Both the position numbers and the translations under genes were made by a program. The notes under the pieces were generated by a model. It saw only the letters and a list, made by a program, of their open reading frames with translations. It was not told the DNA's origin and did not search any database. From contig OX637800.1 of NCBI GenBank assembly GCA_951802425.1, positions 1,550,001 through 1,614,000 of the forward strand: a stretch of DNA of 64,000 nucleotides, written 5' to 3'. This DNA comes from Clavaria fumosa. Lineage: Eukaryota > Basidiomycota > Agaricomycetes > Agaricales > Clavariaceae. Below, one piece after another: positions 42,881 to 54,781 of this stretch (positions within the stretch are counted from its first letter, which is position 1; every line of letters starts with the position of its first letter).

Positions 42881-43054
42881 TGCTCATGCCATGCCATACT
42901 GCGACGTCTTCTTGGGAATGACCCAGTAGAGTTGCTGATACAGAAGGAAATGGTTAGGGAGGAGAAGAGCGTTACGGATACGACGGCAGGACTCGAGCTA
43001 CAAGACCAGGATACGACAGTGCTGTTGGAGCTCACTGCACTCAGGCTGAGGTGA
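42880..43054 (+). pseudogene. Relict C-terminal fragment of the plus-strand GTPase, copy 3 side
   Basis: Same truncated GTPase tail as at 12345-12524, with a few substitutions and a 3-bp insertion (CTTCTT). It precedes the full-length gene by about 0.9 kb. Confidence 0.65.
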
Positions 43055-43981
43055 AGGGAAAGGATTATGTAAAAGATTCTACACACAAGATAGGCTGGCT
43101 AGAGACTGATCACGGGCGAGCTGGAGTCAGACACAGGAAGGTCTCCATCTGAGCCCTAGCTGGGTGTGCCGGGGAGTGACAGGACCACTGGCAAAGAAAC
43201 TACTGTAGTAGCCATCAGATGGGTGGGTGGGTAATGCAAGAAACTCGGAGTTATAGAGAGAGTGCTGAGATGGGGGAGGAAGAGGACTATATATATAGGA
43301 TATGATGTCATCTTGAGATGAAGAGGCATTGCAATGAGAGACGAGTCAAGATGGTGAGAGGGTGCACGTGATGGGGCCTTTGTTTGGCCAAGATGTCGCG
43401 TTCTTTGTATCACTTTGGGTGAACCCTTTTTTTTCTTCATCGTCCGCCAATAGGAGTGGTAATGATCGGCATGCGAGTGTGCCGAGGAGCGCGTAGAACC
43501 TCGCCTAAGCGCGGGTAGCGGAGGTTCGTGCGTTGCCCCGCCCAGCAGGACATGCGGTTGCCAATGATTTCCTCATCCCCACTCGCAAACAGTGTGAAAC
43601 TTGTAAAATCTTACACCGCGACGCCAGTACATGTGCCAGTGATCGCACAAAGGTACTTGGACAGGCCACATTGTGGACAAAGACTTGCTGGTGATGCATG
43701 TGCTGCATGATATGGATGCTTACAGGCGCATTGTAACTGCTTAATATTTTCTAAATATTCCACGTCATCACCCAGCCCATCGCCTCTTTTTCGATGGGAA
43801 GCCTCTGCCAATCCAAACGCCGAACACGAGTACGTCGCAGCCGCCAACGTTTGTGACGAGCCTTCGGTGTCACCCCGGCACGGCGCCAGCAAGGAAAACA
43901 TGCGTCCAAGTCGCCCACGCAGCATGGGCGAGCTTCACTTGATTTTAACTGCATATTATCCAGAGCATTCGCCCCACGAAA
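43055..43981. other. Intergenic region upstream of the plus-strand GTPase, copy 3
   Basis: Counterpart of 12525-13450 with several substitutions and indels. A minus-strand Cys/His-rich frame is present at 43925-43611. No reliable gene. Confidence 0.3.
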
Positions 43982-45066
43982 ATGTCATCATCTAAGGATC
44001 CCAGCAATGCCCATCGATCGTCCAGAACTGGTAGCAGTCGCGTTAAACGAGTCGATGGTCAAAAAGCCTCCGGAAAGACAGAAGGCAAGATATACATGTT
44101 TTAACACTCGTACGACTTCCTGAAAACCGTTTACAGGAATAATCCTGTAAGCTTATATCCATCTAGCTGACTGCTCTGCATTTTCATTGCCTTTCGGGGG
44201 TTCAGCTTGATGGGCCAAAGCGGAACGGGGAAATCATCTGTGCGTAAACACTTTCTAAGGGAAATCATATGGCCTTAGCATAGCTTGCCGTGCAGTTTGT
44301 AAATCTCGCTAGTGGTTCTCAATTCCAAGTCGGAAATGGGCTCGAGTCTTGCACCTCAGATATTCAACTCTCACAGCCCTTCGATCTGGACGGCCGAGCC
44401 GTGACACTTGTCGATACACCTGGCTTCGATGATACAACCAAGAGTGACGCTGATATCCTGAACGTGATTGCTGTCTATCTTACCAAGTATTTATTTCCAC
44501 CTTGAGAAACAATGGTTCTGACTGCCATACCTCTGATGGGACTGTACAGAGGGACGCAGGAAGTTCAAGGAGTCGTGTATCTCCATCGCATATCCGATAT
44601 CAGAGTGGGCGGCACCGCCAGACGGAACTTCACCATGTTTCAGAAAATCTGCGGCGACGATGCGCTTCGGAATGTCGTCATTGCCACGACTAGGTGGGAC
44701 GAAGTCGACAAGTCGGAGGTAATGACGCGGGAGGAGGGGTTTAGATCAGTGTTCAAGCCTGCTCTCGACGGAGGCGCCTTGCTGCTTCGTCATGAGGGGA
44801 CGCCTGAGTCCGCTCATGCCATATTGCGACATGTTCTTGGGAAAGGCTCAGTAGAGTTGCTGATACAGAAGGAGATAGTTATGGAGGGGAAGAGCGTCCC
44901 AGATACGGCAGCAGGACTCGAGTTACGAAAGGAGATCTTGGAACTCTCCGAACGGCACAGGGAAGGAATGCGCGCGTTACAGGAAGAAATTGAAGGAGCT
45001 GCTCAAGACCGGGATACGACGGTGCTGTCAGAGCTGGAAAGGGAGGTCCAAGCATTGCGAGACTAG
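43982..45066 (+). CDS. AIG1/GIMAP-like P-loop GTPase, cluster copy 3
   Basis: Exons by homology to copy 1: 43982-44030, 44137-44146, 44206-44239, 44296-44486, 44550-45066; 266 residues. The motifs are as in copy 1, but the G4-like segment reads TTRWD instead of TTGWD and the preceding loop reads GDDALR instead of GVDALR. Since the minus-strand paralogue also has RWD, the copy 3 form is probably ancestral and Gly a change in copy 1. It ends at the same TAG. Confidence 0.7.
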
Positions 45067-45378
45067 ATGACATTTTTGGAGACGGAGGAACAGAAGTTGC
45101 CGGGAGCTCGCGCGCGGACGAGTTCGCGGTTGGATACGGCACGGCAAGGTGGCCGTTCGCCGTCATCAGCACCTGCCACTACCCGAAGACGCAGGGAGTT
45201 CTCGCCGAATGGCGGTCTTCTTGACCGGAAGCCGGAGGGTCGTTGGCGCTACGGCGACGTACACCCACTTGCCTGGGTATGCATCATTCTAGTCGAATTT
45301 GCACTTCTTCGCTGGATTTGGATGCAGTTTACCGATATTGTAGCCGCTCCTGGCGGCCACCTAGCATTTGCTACATGA
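45067..45378 (+). pseudogene. In-frame membrane-anchor tail after the GTPase stop, copy 3
   Basis: Same 103-codon continuation as at 14537-14848, with one codon change (Val to Leu in the hydrophobic segment) and one near the middle (Leu to Phe). The stop that separates it from the G domain is shared. Confidence 0.5.
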
Positions 45379-45714
45379 ATCTAATCCAAGGAGCACTTTC
45401 GCACTTGGCCTTCGCCAAGAGCACCAACGAAGAATGCCTCTCCTCCGCATGCGTCCCCCTTCCACTCTTTCAAGCAAGACCAATTTCGCACCGGAAGGGA
45501 TGCGCATGCTATTACCCCCGCCTCGTCGTTCCCAGGGGCCCCTCCTCCATTGTGTGTCCATAGCCCATCTTCCTTCGGCTCTGGGCATCCAGGAATAAAA
45601 CGGAGCGTGAAGCAGGTAGCAAAGTAGGTAGAACTGCAGGTTCCGCACTGCCATGAACGATTTCACCGGAGTCGGCACTCCTCATGCAAGGGACCGGAAA
45701 ATACAGCTTGAGCA

Positions 45715-46931
45715 TTGCAGGCATTTCCTCGATAGCCGCGTGTCTCTTCCCACTTCTGACTCTAGATGCGTACAGGCCCTTCTCTCCTCCTCCAGCATAG
45801 CAAGAAATGCGCTTCGCTGCTCGTCGAGTTGGCGTGCCGCAATCACCTTCTCAGCTTCTGCAGATGCCTTGACAGACTCGAGGCCTTCCTCCAGCCGCAT
45901 CTTGTCCTCCTTCCATTGGTCCAACCGATGCTGAAGCTTTTCTCGCTCCTCTTCCAGTGCCCTCTTCCACTGATCATCCTTCTCCTGAATGGCCATGGCC
46001 ATTTCCTCTCGCAACTCCATCATCTCCGCCTCATGCTTCTCCTTGAGCGCTTTCAGTTCCGCGCTGAGTTCAGAACCGGAGGTTGTCTGATCCAGCGGCA
46101 TCCCCTGCGCAAGCTCAACCTGAATCTGAAGCGCCATAGGATCATTGTCGAGGAGCTGGGTCAAGATATTTTGAGCCGATGGAAGTGAATTATCGTGGCG
46201 GAGCGACCGAGCGCCGGCGTCAACGAGTGGCTTAAAGAACTTTGATGTTGGTCAGGAGTTCCTGTTCCCGAGCAATTCCAGTGGTCTCGTCGACTTGGTC
46301 CCATCTTGAGGTTACGATGACGACATTCTTGAGCGAGTCTGAACCGCAGAGTTTTTTAAACATCCGCAAGTTGCGCGTCGAGACTCCACCCATCCTCGGA
46401 TCGGTGAGTAAATGACGCCGCTCAACAGTCTCTTATCTTCGAATCTGTGTCGATCATTGTAAAATAAGGACCCGGGACACGAAAAGACTGTGCTTACTCT
46501 GCATCGAGGAATGCAGAAATCCTTGCAGAATGACGGTATCAGTGATTCCCTCGCGAGAATCATCAAAACCGGGAGTGTCAACGAAAATAATGCAGCGACC
46601 ATCGGGCTCAAAGTAGCGAAAAAGACCAATGTCGGATGTCTCAGATTCTACGCTATGTCCAATCTTGATATTCTGATCGCCCGTGATGAGCTTGATGAGC
46701 TAGTTCGAGCCTCAGTGTCCTTGCGCGCATGTAAATGTGCGCAAGTGTTTCGTACCGAAGATTTTCCAGTTCCGGTTGAACCCATAATACTGAAAGTGGC
46801 TCGTTAGAAATAGAGGGAGGCTACGCAATAGAAGACAATCGGACTTACGCAATCGTAATATCTGGACGCCTCTGTTCAGGAACACCGACATCTTCGCAGT
46901 AACCCAAATTCGCACTGGGCGAAAGACTCAT
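45715..46931 (-). pseudogene. AIG1/GIMAP-like GTPase, minus strand, cluster copy 3 (decayed)
   Basis: Near-identical to the copy 1 pseudogene, with the same three frame lesions relative to copy 2 (about 46520, 46407 and 45745). It differs in one short patch, 45889-45916: six substitutions, all in the same codon phase, five of them synonymous. Gene conversion from an unseen paralogue would explain this. Confidence 0.8.
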
Positions 46932-48925
46932 CAGAATTGGATAGGTAGCTGGTTGGTAGCTTAACAGTCGATGAGAAACGCAAGGAGAGATTCTTAAACG
47001 CTGCGGTAATAGTCTTACTGCGACTCCAATGCGTGGATCGGAATGATGCGGCAATAGGTTATTCAACGACGGCACCGCACTCCCGAGGCGTGTATCGGAC
47101 ATGAAAATCACGTTGGAACCCTGGATCTGCGTTAGAGGGTGTTCGGTCTCAGTGAGGAACGACTTACAGTGTGATCACTGCGAGCTCGATGAGACCATCC
47201 TGTGCACTTACCAACACGAGGACAGCCGGCTCGTGATTTAGGATTTGCGAGCCGTTGACGCGAATGCTGGCCTGGGCAAAGTATAGCCAGGCCCGGTCGT
47301 TCAGGTTATCTTTACAGGAAACAGAGTCGGCGATGTTGAGGGCATTGGCTCTGGCATTATCATGACGCGCAAGGGCGATAGATTGTGGGCAACAATTGCT
47401 AGGCATCAAGGGTGATGATAATGTCGTCGTTGATCACGCACCCATCACTAGAGGTGGCGGTGGTGGACTCGCCGTCGTCATTCCTGTACACGGATTAGTC
47501 GATGAGAAAGTGACAAAAAGACTAAAGCATACCAGAGGCAGAGAACACTGCCTCCTCGCCACTTGCGCCCGTTGACTCTCGTCCCCCTTGCCCTTGATGG
47601 CCTCATTGGTGTCCGTTCGAGGCCCCGAGTCCTGTTGTCACTTCCTACTGCTCCCGATGGCTTTGATATCCTGCACTGTCCGGTGACCCCAGGCTGCGAT
47701 CTGTTTTGAGCAGGCTGTGATCGTTTGTGGGGCTGCGCTTGACGTTTGGTTTCGGACGGGCGGTAGAAGGAACGGCGCGTCTAGGCTGCGCTCGTGTCGC
47801 TGCCGTACCACTTTTCCGATATCCTGGCAATCCCTTTAGCCTTGCTCGCTGAAAACAAAGGGTATAGACATGCCTCGCCTGTTCGTCACCGTCGTTGCCC
47901 CAGTGCAAACCTTCCTACGACGAGTCGTCCACCATATCGCCACTTGGAAAATTCCTAAGCTCTGCCATCCTCACGTTCGTGATTCTGTGACACAGAATGG
48001 AGAGGTCGTATGGACTCGTTGGCGGCGCAAATCTCCATTCAACAACCACCCTCGACAATCAAATGCTTTTCAATTAATTCGACAGGCTCCAAACAATTTT
48101 GGGAAATTTTCCTACTAAAAACAAAAACAGGAAGCAGCCATCACATGCCCTGAAATGCAATGAGTGTAAATGATGTCAGGTAGACAGAGACAAGGAAACC
48201 TACTTGACGGTCATCCCCAGGAAATGCTGACACTACCACAGGCCCCTCCGGTTCCCTCAACGACTCCTGCTCCTGTACCACCGTTGCGGCCATTTCCAGC
48301 TGAACCAATGTGCGAATTAGAGGGCAATTGCATCAAACGGAAGAAAATGCCGCACCGGTGACATCCCCTGTGGTTTCGATGCCGGTGTCGTTGGTCTGAT
48401 TGTCAGTAACGTCATCGATATTCGCTGTGGCGTCATGACCACTGATAGGAAGGCACGTCATGCACAGAATCGATAGGCCGAAGACCAGGGTTGTAAGTTC
48501 CGAATATAAATTTTTACGGATCGAACGAATTGATAATAAGAGTCAGTCATTATTAATGGATGTCGTAGGGACTTACCTTGGTTCCTCTTATCGTAGCTTC
48601 GTTACACCTCACAATTCATCACGTTGTTTCTCGTGGAATCCGCTAGACCGCCGATCCAACAACGTTGGGCCCTTGTCGCCGTCAACTCGCCGATTAGTTC
48701 TGGGTATAAGATGGCTTTCAGGCTGCTGCAAGACACGTGTACTGTCGACGTGAATCAGTCTCGTGACTCAGAATAGCGCGCATGTGACGTGTCAGTCACG
48801 GTGTCACAAATCAATGTACCGCATGTCACATCATGTACCGCAGTGTGTGCAGATCCTGCTCTGGGCCATCGATAAGCTCGAATCCTCGTCGCCCTCAACA
48901 TTTCGCGCCGCTGCACCCCTCACCC
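46932..48925. other. Divergent intergenic region between GTPase and NLR, copy 3
   Basis: Copy of 16402-18395 at a constant offset of 30,530 with almost no differences (one C/T at 48362). The same upstream coding-like minus-strand stretches are present. The NLR promoter lies at the right end. Confidence 0.4.
48170..48361 (+). CDS. Small conserved proline-rich open frame, copy 3
   Basis: Identical in protein sequence to copy 1 (17640-17831). Function unknown; possibly not a gene. Confidence 0.25.
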   Translation: MMSGRQRQGNLLDGHPQEMLTLPQAPPVPSTTPAPVPPLRPFPAEPMCELEGNCIKRKKMPHR

Positions 48926-51900
48926 ATGGCGGGTATCACTCGTGAGGATTTACCCTCACAAAATGAAGACCATGCTAGTATTACTACAGCAAGTGAGTGG
49001 CTTGCAAGGTTGGAGGGCTGTTTGATTTCACTTAGCCCGATCTCTTGCAGACACTGAGAGGGTGACTGGCATGCCACCAGTGTCCTTGGTCGTGCAACAG
49101 ACTTATGATCACTCAACTATATGTGAGTCTATGTGAGAAGCTTATCCCTCCCCCCAATATCCAAAAAACTGTTGTAGATGCTAGAGATGTCGGGTCTCAT
49201 AACGTCACCATCGGTGCGCTCCACATCCATCAAAGTGAGCTTGAATGAATGAACCTTTGTCTCTCTACCTGACTGGCCTAACTCGCCAATGCAGCCCTGT
49301 TTGATTCTCCCTCTTCTGCACAGTTCCAGTCACAAGTCACATTCAAAGGGATGCCCTCCCCCAGCCCAATTTTCACTGGGCAGAGATCATACCTCGAGAA
49401 ACTCAAAAGTCATTTCGGCCCGCGTGAGGGACAATTTCTCCCTAGACGGCTCTTCCTCCTCTATGGAATGGGAGGTATTGGCAAGACTCAGATTTGTCTG
49501 AAGTTCATTGAGGAAAATCCAAAGTTGTGCGTTGACTGACATCGTGCTACATTGCTTGATTACTTACCATTCTGAACAGGTTCTGGCAAGTCTTCTGGAT
49601 TGATGCAACCAGCCCTGAGACAATTGAGCAGTCTATCAAAGACATTGCCCATGATCATGCTGCCCAAGCATCTGGAGTTGAGAACTCTGTGCGCTCAATT
49701 CTCTCATGGATATCCTGGATGAGACAGGAGTGGTTGCTTGTTTATGATAATGCAAGTGACCCTGATACTGTGAAGAATTGTATCCCAGCAAACAACCGAG
49801 GCAACGTACTCATCACCAGCCGGAATCCAGTCATGCATGGACTGGTAAATCCTCGAGACTCGATTGAAGTTGACAAGATGGGGGAGGAGGAAGCGATCAC
49901 TCTCCTTCTGAGAGCGAGTGATTGCAGTGATACTGGTGAACTAAGGCAGATTGCATGCTCTATTGTGGCCACCTTATGCTACTTGCCTCTAGCTGTTGAC
50001 CAAGCTGGTGCATCCATTGCAAGTGGTCTATGTGATCTGGGAGATTACCTTGAACAGTATGAGAGACACCATCAGGAGTTGTTGGATAATCCTTCATTCA
50101 GGGGGGCATCCAACTATGGGCAAGCAGTTTATGGGACATGGGAACTGTCAGTTACAGAGATAGAAGCCAGGGCACATGGCAGGAGCAAAAGGGGGGAGGC
50201 TCAGGCAGCTTCAAGTGCACTTCTCCTGCTACAGATATTTGCCTGCCTCCATCATGAAAACATTCCAGAAATGATGTTTAGAAGTGCTGCAAAAGAGATA
50301 GCTTTGGGCAGGTCACAAGAAAACAATGCAAGAAGTAGCTGGGAGCAGTTGCAGAAGGATTCAGTGGCTTGGTCCAACATATTGCATATTGACCATGCAG
50401 GAAACTGGGATAATTTCATTTTTAGGAAAGCAGTTGAGATGTTGATATCATTTTCACTAGTGAAATGCGGCAGCTCAGGAAGACTGTACTCCATGCATCC
50501 ACTGGTATACCTGTGGTGCCAAGACAGGTGTTCTGAGGAGGAGAAACAGTCAAAATACATTGCTGTTGACACTTTGGTGTGCCACTCAATCACATATGGG
50601 AGAGATGGCTCTGACTATGCCTTTCGTCAATCACTACTGCCACACATAAAAAAGATGAACTTACATATACAAAGGGAATATGCAATTGAGGATGCTGAAA
50701 GATGGGCAAAACTGGGGTTAGTGCACTATGAGAATGGATCATTTAAAGATGCAGAGGAGGTTTCTGTATGTGCAATGGAAAGCCAAAAGAGAGAGTTTGG
50801 CCTAGAACATCCATTCACTCTGACAAGCATTAACAATTTGGCATCCATATATTCAGCTCAGGGGAAGCACAATGAAGCAAAGGAGCTGCAAGTTCATGTC
50901 ATGGAAGCCAGGAAGAGGGTGCTTGGTCCAGAACATCCAGATACTCTGGGAAGCATTAACAATTTGGCATTGACATATTCACATCAGGGGAAGCACAATG
51001 AAGCAGAGGAGCTGCAAGTTCATGTCATGGAAGCCTTCAAGAGAGTGCTTGGCCCAGAACATCCAGACACTCTGACAAGCATTAACAATTTGGCATCCAC
51101 ATATTCACATCAGGGGAAGCACAATGAAGCAGAGGAGCTGAAGGTTCATGTCATGGAAGCCAGGAAGAGAGTGCTTGGCCCAGAACATCCACAGACTCTA
51201 TCAAGCATTAACAATTTGGCATTCACATATTCAGCTCAGGGGAAGCACAATGAAGCAGAGGAGCTGAATGTTCATGTCATGGAAGCCAGGAAGAGAGTGC
51301 TTGGCCCAGAACATCCATCCACTCTGAGAAGCATTAACAATTTGGCATTGACATATTCACATCAGGGGAAGCACAATGAAGCAGAGGAGCTGAAGGTTCA
51401 TGTCATGGAAGCCAGGAAGAGAGTGCTTGGCCCAGAACATCCAGACACTCTATCAAGCATTAACAATTTGGCATCCACATATTCACATCAGGGGAAGCAC
51501 AATGAAGCAGAGGAGCTGCAAGTTCATGTCATGGAAGCCTTCAAGAGAGTGCTTGGCCCAGAACATCCAGACACTCTGACAAGCATTAACAATTTGGCAT
51601 CCACATATTCACATCAGGGGAAGCACAATGAAGCAGAGGAGCTACAAGTTCATGTCATGGAAGCCTTCAAGAGAGTGCTTGGCCCAGAACATCCAGACAC
51701 TCTGACAAGCATTAACAATTTGGCATCCACATATTCACATCAGGAGAAGCACAATGAAGCAGAGGAGCTGCAAGCTCATGTCATGAAAGCCAGGAAGAGA
51801 GTGCTTGGCCCAGAACATCCATCCACTCTGAGAAGCATTGACAATTTGGCATTGACATATTCAGCTCAAGGGAAGCACAATGAAGCAGAGGAGCTGCAAG

Positions 51901-53726
51901 TTCTTGTCATGGAAGCCAGCAAGAGAGTGCTTGGCCCAGAACATCCGGACACTCTGACATACATTAACAATTTGGCATTGACATATTCAGATCAGGGGAA
52001 GCACAATGAATCAGAGGAGCTGCAAGGTCATGTCATGGAAGCCAGGAAGAGAGTTCTTGGCCCACAACATCCATCCACTCTGAGAAGCATTAGCGATTTG
52101 GCATTGACATATTCAGATCAGGGGAAATACAATGAAGCAGAGGAGCTGCAAGTTCATGTCATGGAAGCCAGCAAGAGAGTGCTTGGCCCAGAACATCCAG
52201 ACACTCTGACATGCATTAACAATTTGGCATTGACATATTCAGCTCAGGGGAAGCACAATGAAGCAGAGGAGCTGCAAGTTCATGTCATGGAAGCCTTCAA
52301 GGGGGTGCTTGGCCCAGAACATTCAAACACTCTGAGAAGCATTAACAATTTGGCATTGACATATTCAGCTCAGAGGAAGCACAATGAAGCAGAGGAGCTG
52401 CAAGTTCATGTCATGGAAGCCAGTAAGAGAGTGCTTGGCTTAGAACATCCAGACACTCTGAGAAGCATTGACAATTTGGCATTAACATATTCAGCTCAGG
52501 GGAAGCACAATGAAGCAGAGGAGCTTCAAGGTCATGTCAAGGAAGCCAGGAAGAGAGTGCTTGGCCCAGAACATCCAGACACTCTAACAAGCATTAACAA
52601 TTTGGCATCCACATATTCAGCTCAGGGGAAGCACAATGAAGCAGAGGAGCTGCAAGTTCATGTCATGGAAGTCAGGAAGAGAGTTATTGGCCCAGAACAT
52701 TCAAACACTCTGACAAGCATTGACAATTTGGCATTGACATATTCACATCAGGGGAAGCACAATGAAGCAGAGGAGCTGCAAGTTCTTGTCATGGAAGCCT
52801 TCAAGAGAGTTCTTGGCCCAGAACATCCAGATACTTTGACAAGCATTAACAATTTGGCATTGACATATTCACATCAGGGGAAGCACAGTGAAGCAGAGGA
52901 GCTGCAAGTTCTTGTCATGGAAGCCTCCAAGAGAGTTCTTGGCCCAGAACATCCAGATACTTTGACAAGCATTCATAATTTGGCATTGACTCATTCACAT
53001 CAGGGGAAGCACAATGAAGCCGAGGAGCTGCAAGTTCATCTCATGGAAGCCAGCAAGAGAGTTCTTGGCCCAGAACATCCAGATACTTTGACAAGCATTG
53101 ATAATTTGGCATTGACTCATTCACATCAGGGGAAGCACAATGAAGCCGAGGAGCTGCAAGTTCATCTCATGGAAGCCAGCAAGAGAGTGCTTGGCCCAGA
53201 ACATCCAGACACTCTGACATGCATTAACAATTTGGCATTGACATATTCAGCTCAGGGGAAGCACAATGAAGCAGAGGAGCTGCAAGTTCTTGTCATGGAA
53301 GCCTTCAAGAGAGTTCTTGGCCCAGAACATCCAGATACTTTGACAAGCATTGATAATTTGGCATTGACTCATTCACATCAGGGGAAGCACAATGAAGCTG
53401 AGGAGCTGCAAGTTCATCTCATGGAAGCCAGCAAGAGAGTGCTTGGCCCAGAACATCCAGACACTCTAACAAGCATTAACAATTTGGCATCCACATATTC
53501 AGCTCAGGGGAAGCACAATGAAGCAGAGGAGCTGAATGTTCATGTCATGGAAGCCAGCAAGAGAGTGCTTGGCCCAGAACATCCAGACACTCTGACAAGC
53601 ATTAACAATTTGGCATTGACATATTCAGCTCAGGGGAAGCACAATGAAGCAGAGGAGCTGCAAGTTCATGTCATGGAAGCCAGCAAGAGAGTGTTTGGCC
53701 CAGAACATCTGTCCACTCTGACATGA
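48926..53726 (+). CDS. NLR-like STAND protein: NB-ARC plus 23 TPRs, cluster copy 3
   Basis: Exons 48926-48992, 49051-49122, 49178-49234, 49295-49526, 49580-53726; 1,524 residues. Only one amino-acid difference from copy 1 was found: copy 3 and copy 2 have Leu in ASGLCDLGDY where copy 1 has Val, so copy 1 carries the derived residue. One synonymous change lies in the TPR array. Domain layout is as in copy 1. Confidence 0.88.
50805..53702 (+). repeat. TPR-encoding tandem array, 23 units of 126 bp, copy 3
   Basis: Same unit order as copy 1 throughout, so the two arrays were copied whole and have not exchanged or lost units since. Confidence 0.95.
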
Positions 53727-54781
53727 AGAGTCTGAGATGTGGTATGATGCCACAGAGGAACTTCCTATTGCTACATCCAACATCAACTTGAATGGTTTGG
53801 ATGAGGGGTCTGAAGTATGATATGATGCCAGGGAGGAGCTTGATCCCTTTTGCCATCTCCAATCATGATTTGAATAGTTCTTCCAATTTAACCCCTGTCA
53901 CCTACTGTGATTCCATTTCATGTTGATAGGAACACAGTTATGAGAATTTGTCAAATGTAACTTGTATAATTTAATTTACTCTGACACCAAAAATCAAAAA
54001 TTATTTCCTTTGGCAATAAATTGGGTGAGGAGGGTATGTGATTTCTCATTACTCTCGAAATAAGTCAATTAAGTTGCCTAAGACACCCCACTCATCTTAA
54101 TCACATCTTAGTAAAACATTTTATTAAGTAGTTTTAAGTCAAACATAATGATTATGTTTAATCTTAGAGTCAGTATCAAGCAAGTCTGCAATGAGGCAAT
54201 ATCACCACATCATATCAATCAGCTTGATTCTCATGTCCATCATGATCTCCTTCTTGTTCTTCCATTACCAACTGCCCCAGCCATCTTCACATAGACAGGC
54301 ATCTTGTTTTTATCAAAGGGCCTAATTACACAACAAGAGCAATGTACAAGGGCAACTGCAACAACAAGGCAGATGTTCTGAGGGCAGTGTAAGCAGCAAG
54401 GGTAGCAGGGTTGTGTCAGGGGCAGGTGCTCTCACCAACTGCACCAAGAGCATCCCTGCCACTGTCACCAACACTGGCACATGAGGAAGAGGGGAAATTA
54501 CTGAATGTGCCTTAGGCAGACTGTAACCACATTGCATCCAGATACATTTCCTCCAAGTCACATCGCGTATTCGCGTGACTCGAAACAACTAATTCCGAGG
54601 TATCGACGTTGCCACCTCCACCCTAACCTGCCCCTCTACCTTTCCTTCGCCACCTGTACCACCTTGGCCCACTGCAAGTAAATTTTTCTCCTGCAGGTGG
54701 GTTCGATGGGTTTGTAGCCAATTTCAATGTTGTTCGTAGCTGCCTACTGGACACGCTCGTATCTCTGATATTCTTAAGGCC
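53727..54781 (+). other. 3' flank of the NLR gene, copy 3
   Basis: Collinear with 23197-24251. At 54782 it continues into the spacer, whereas copy 1 jumps into the Copia element. No gene is seen. Confidence 0.6.
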
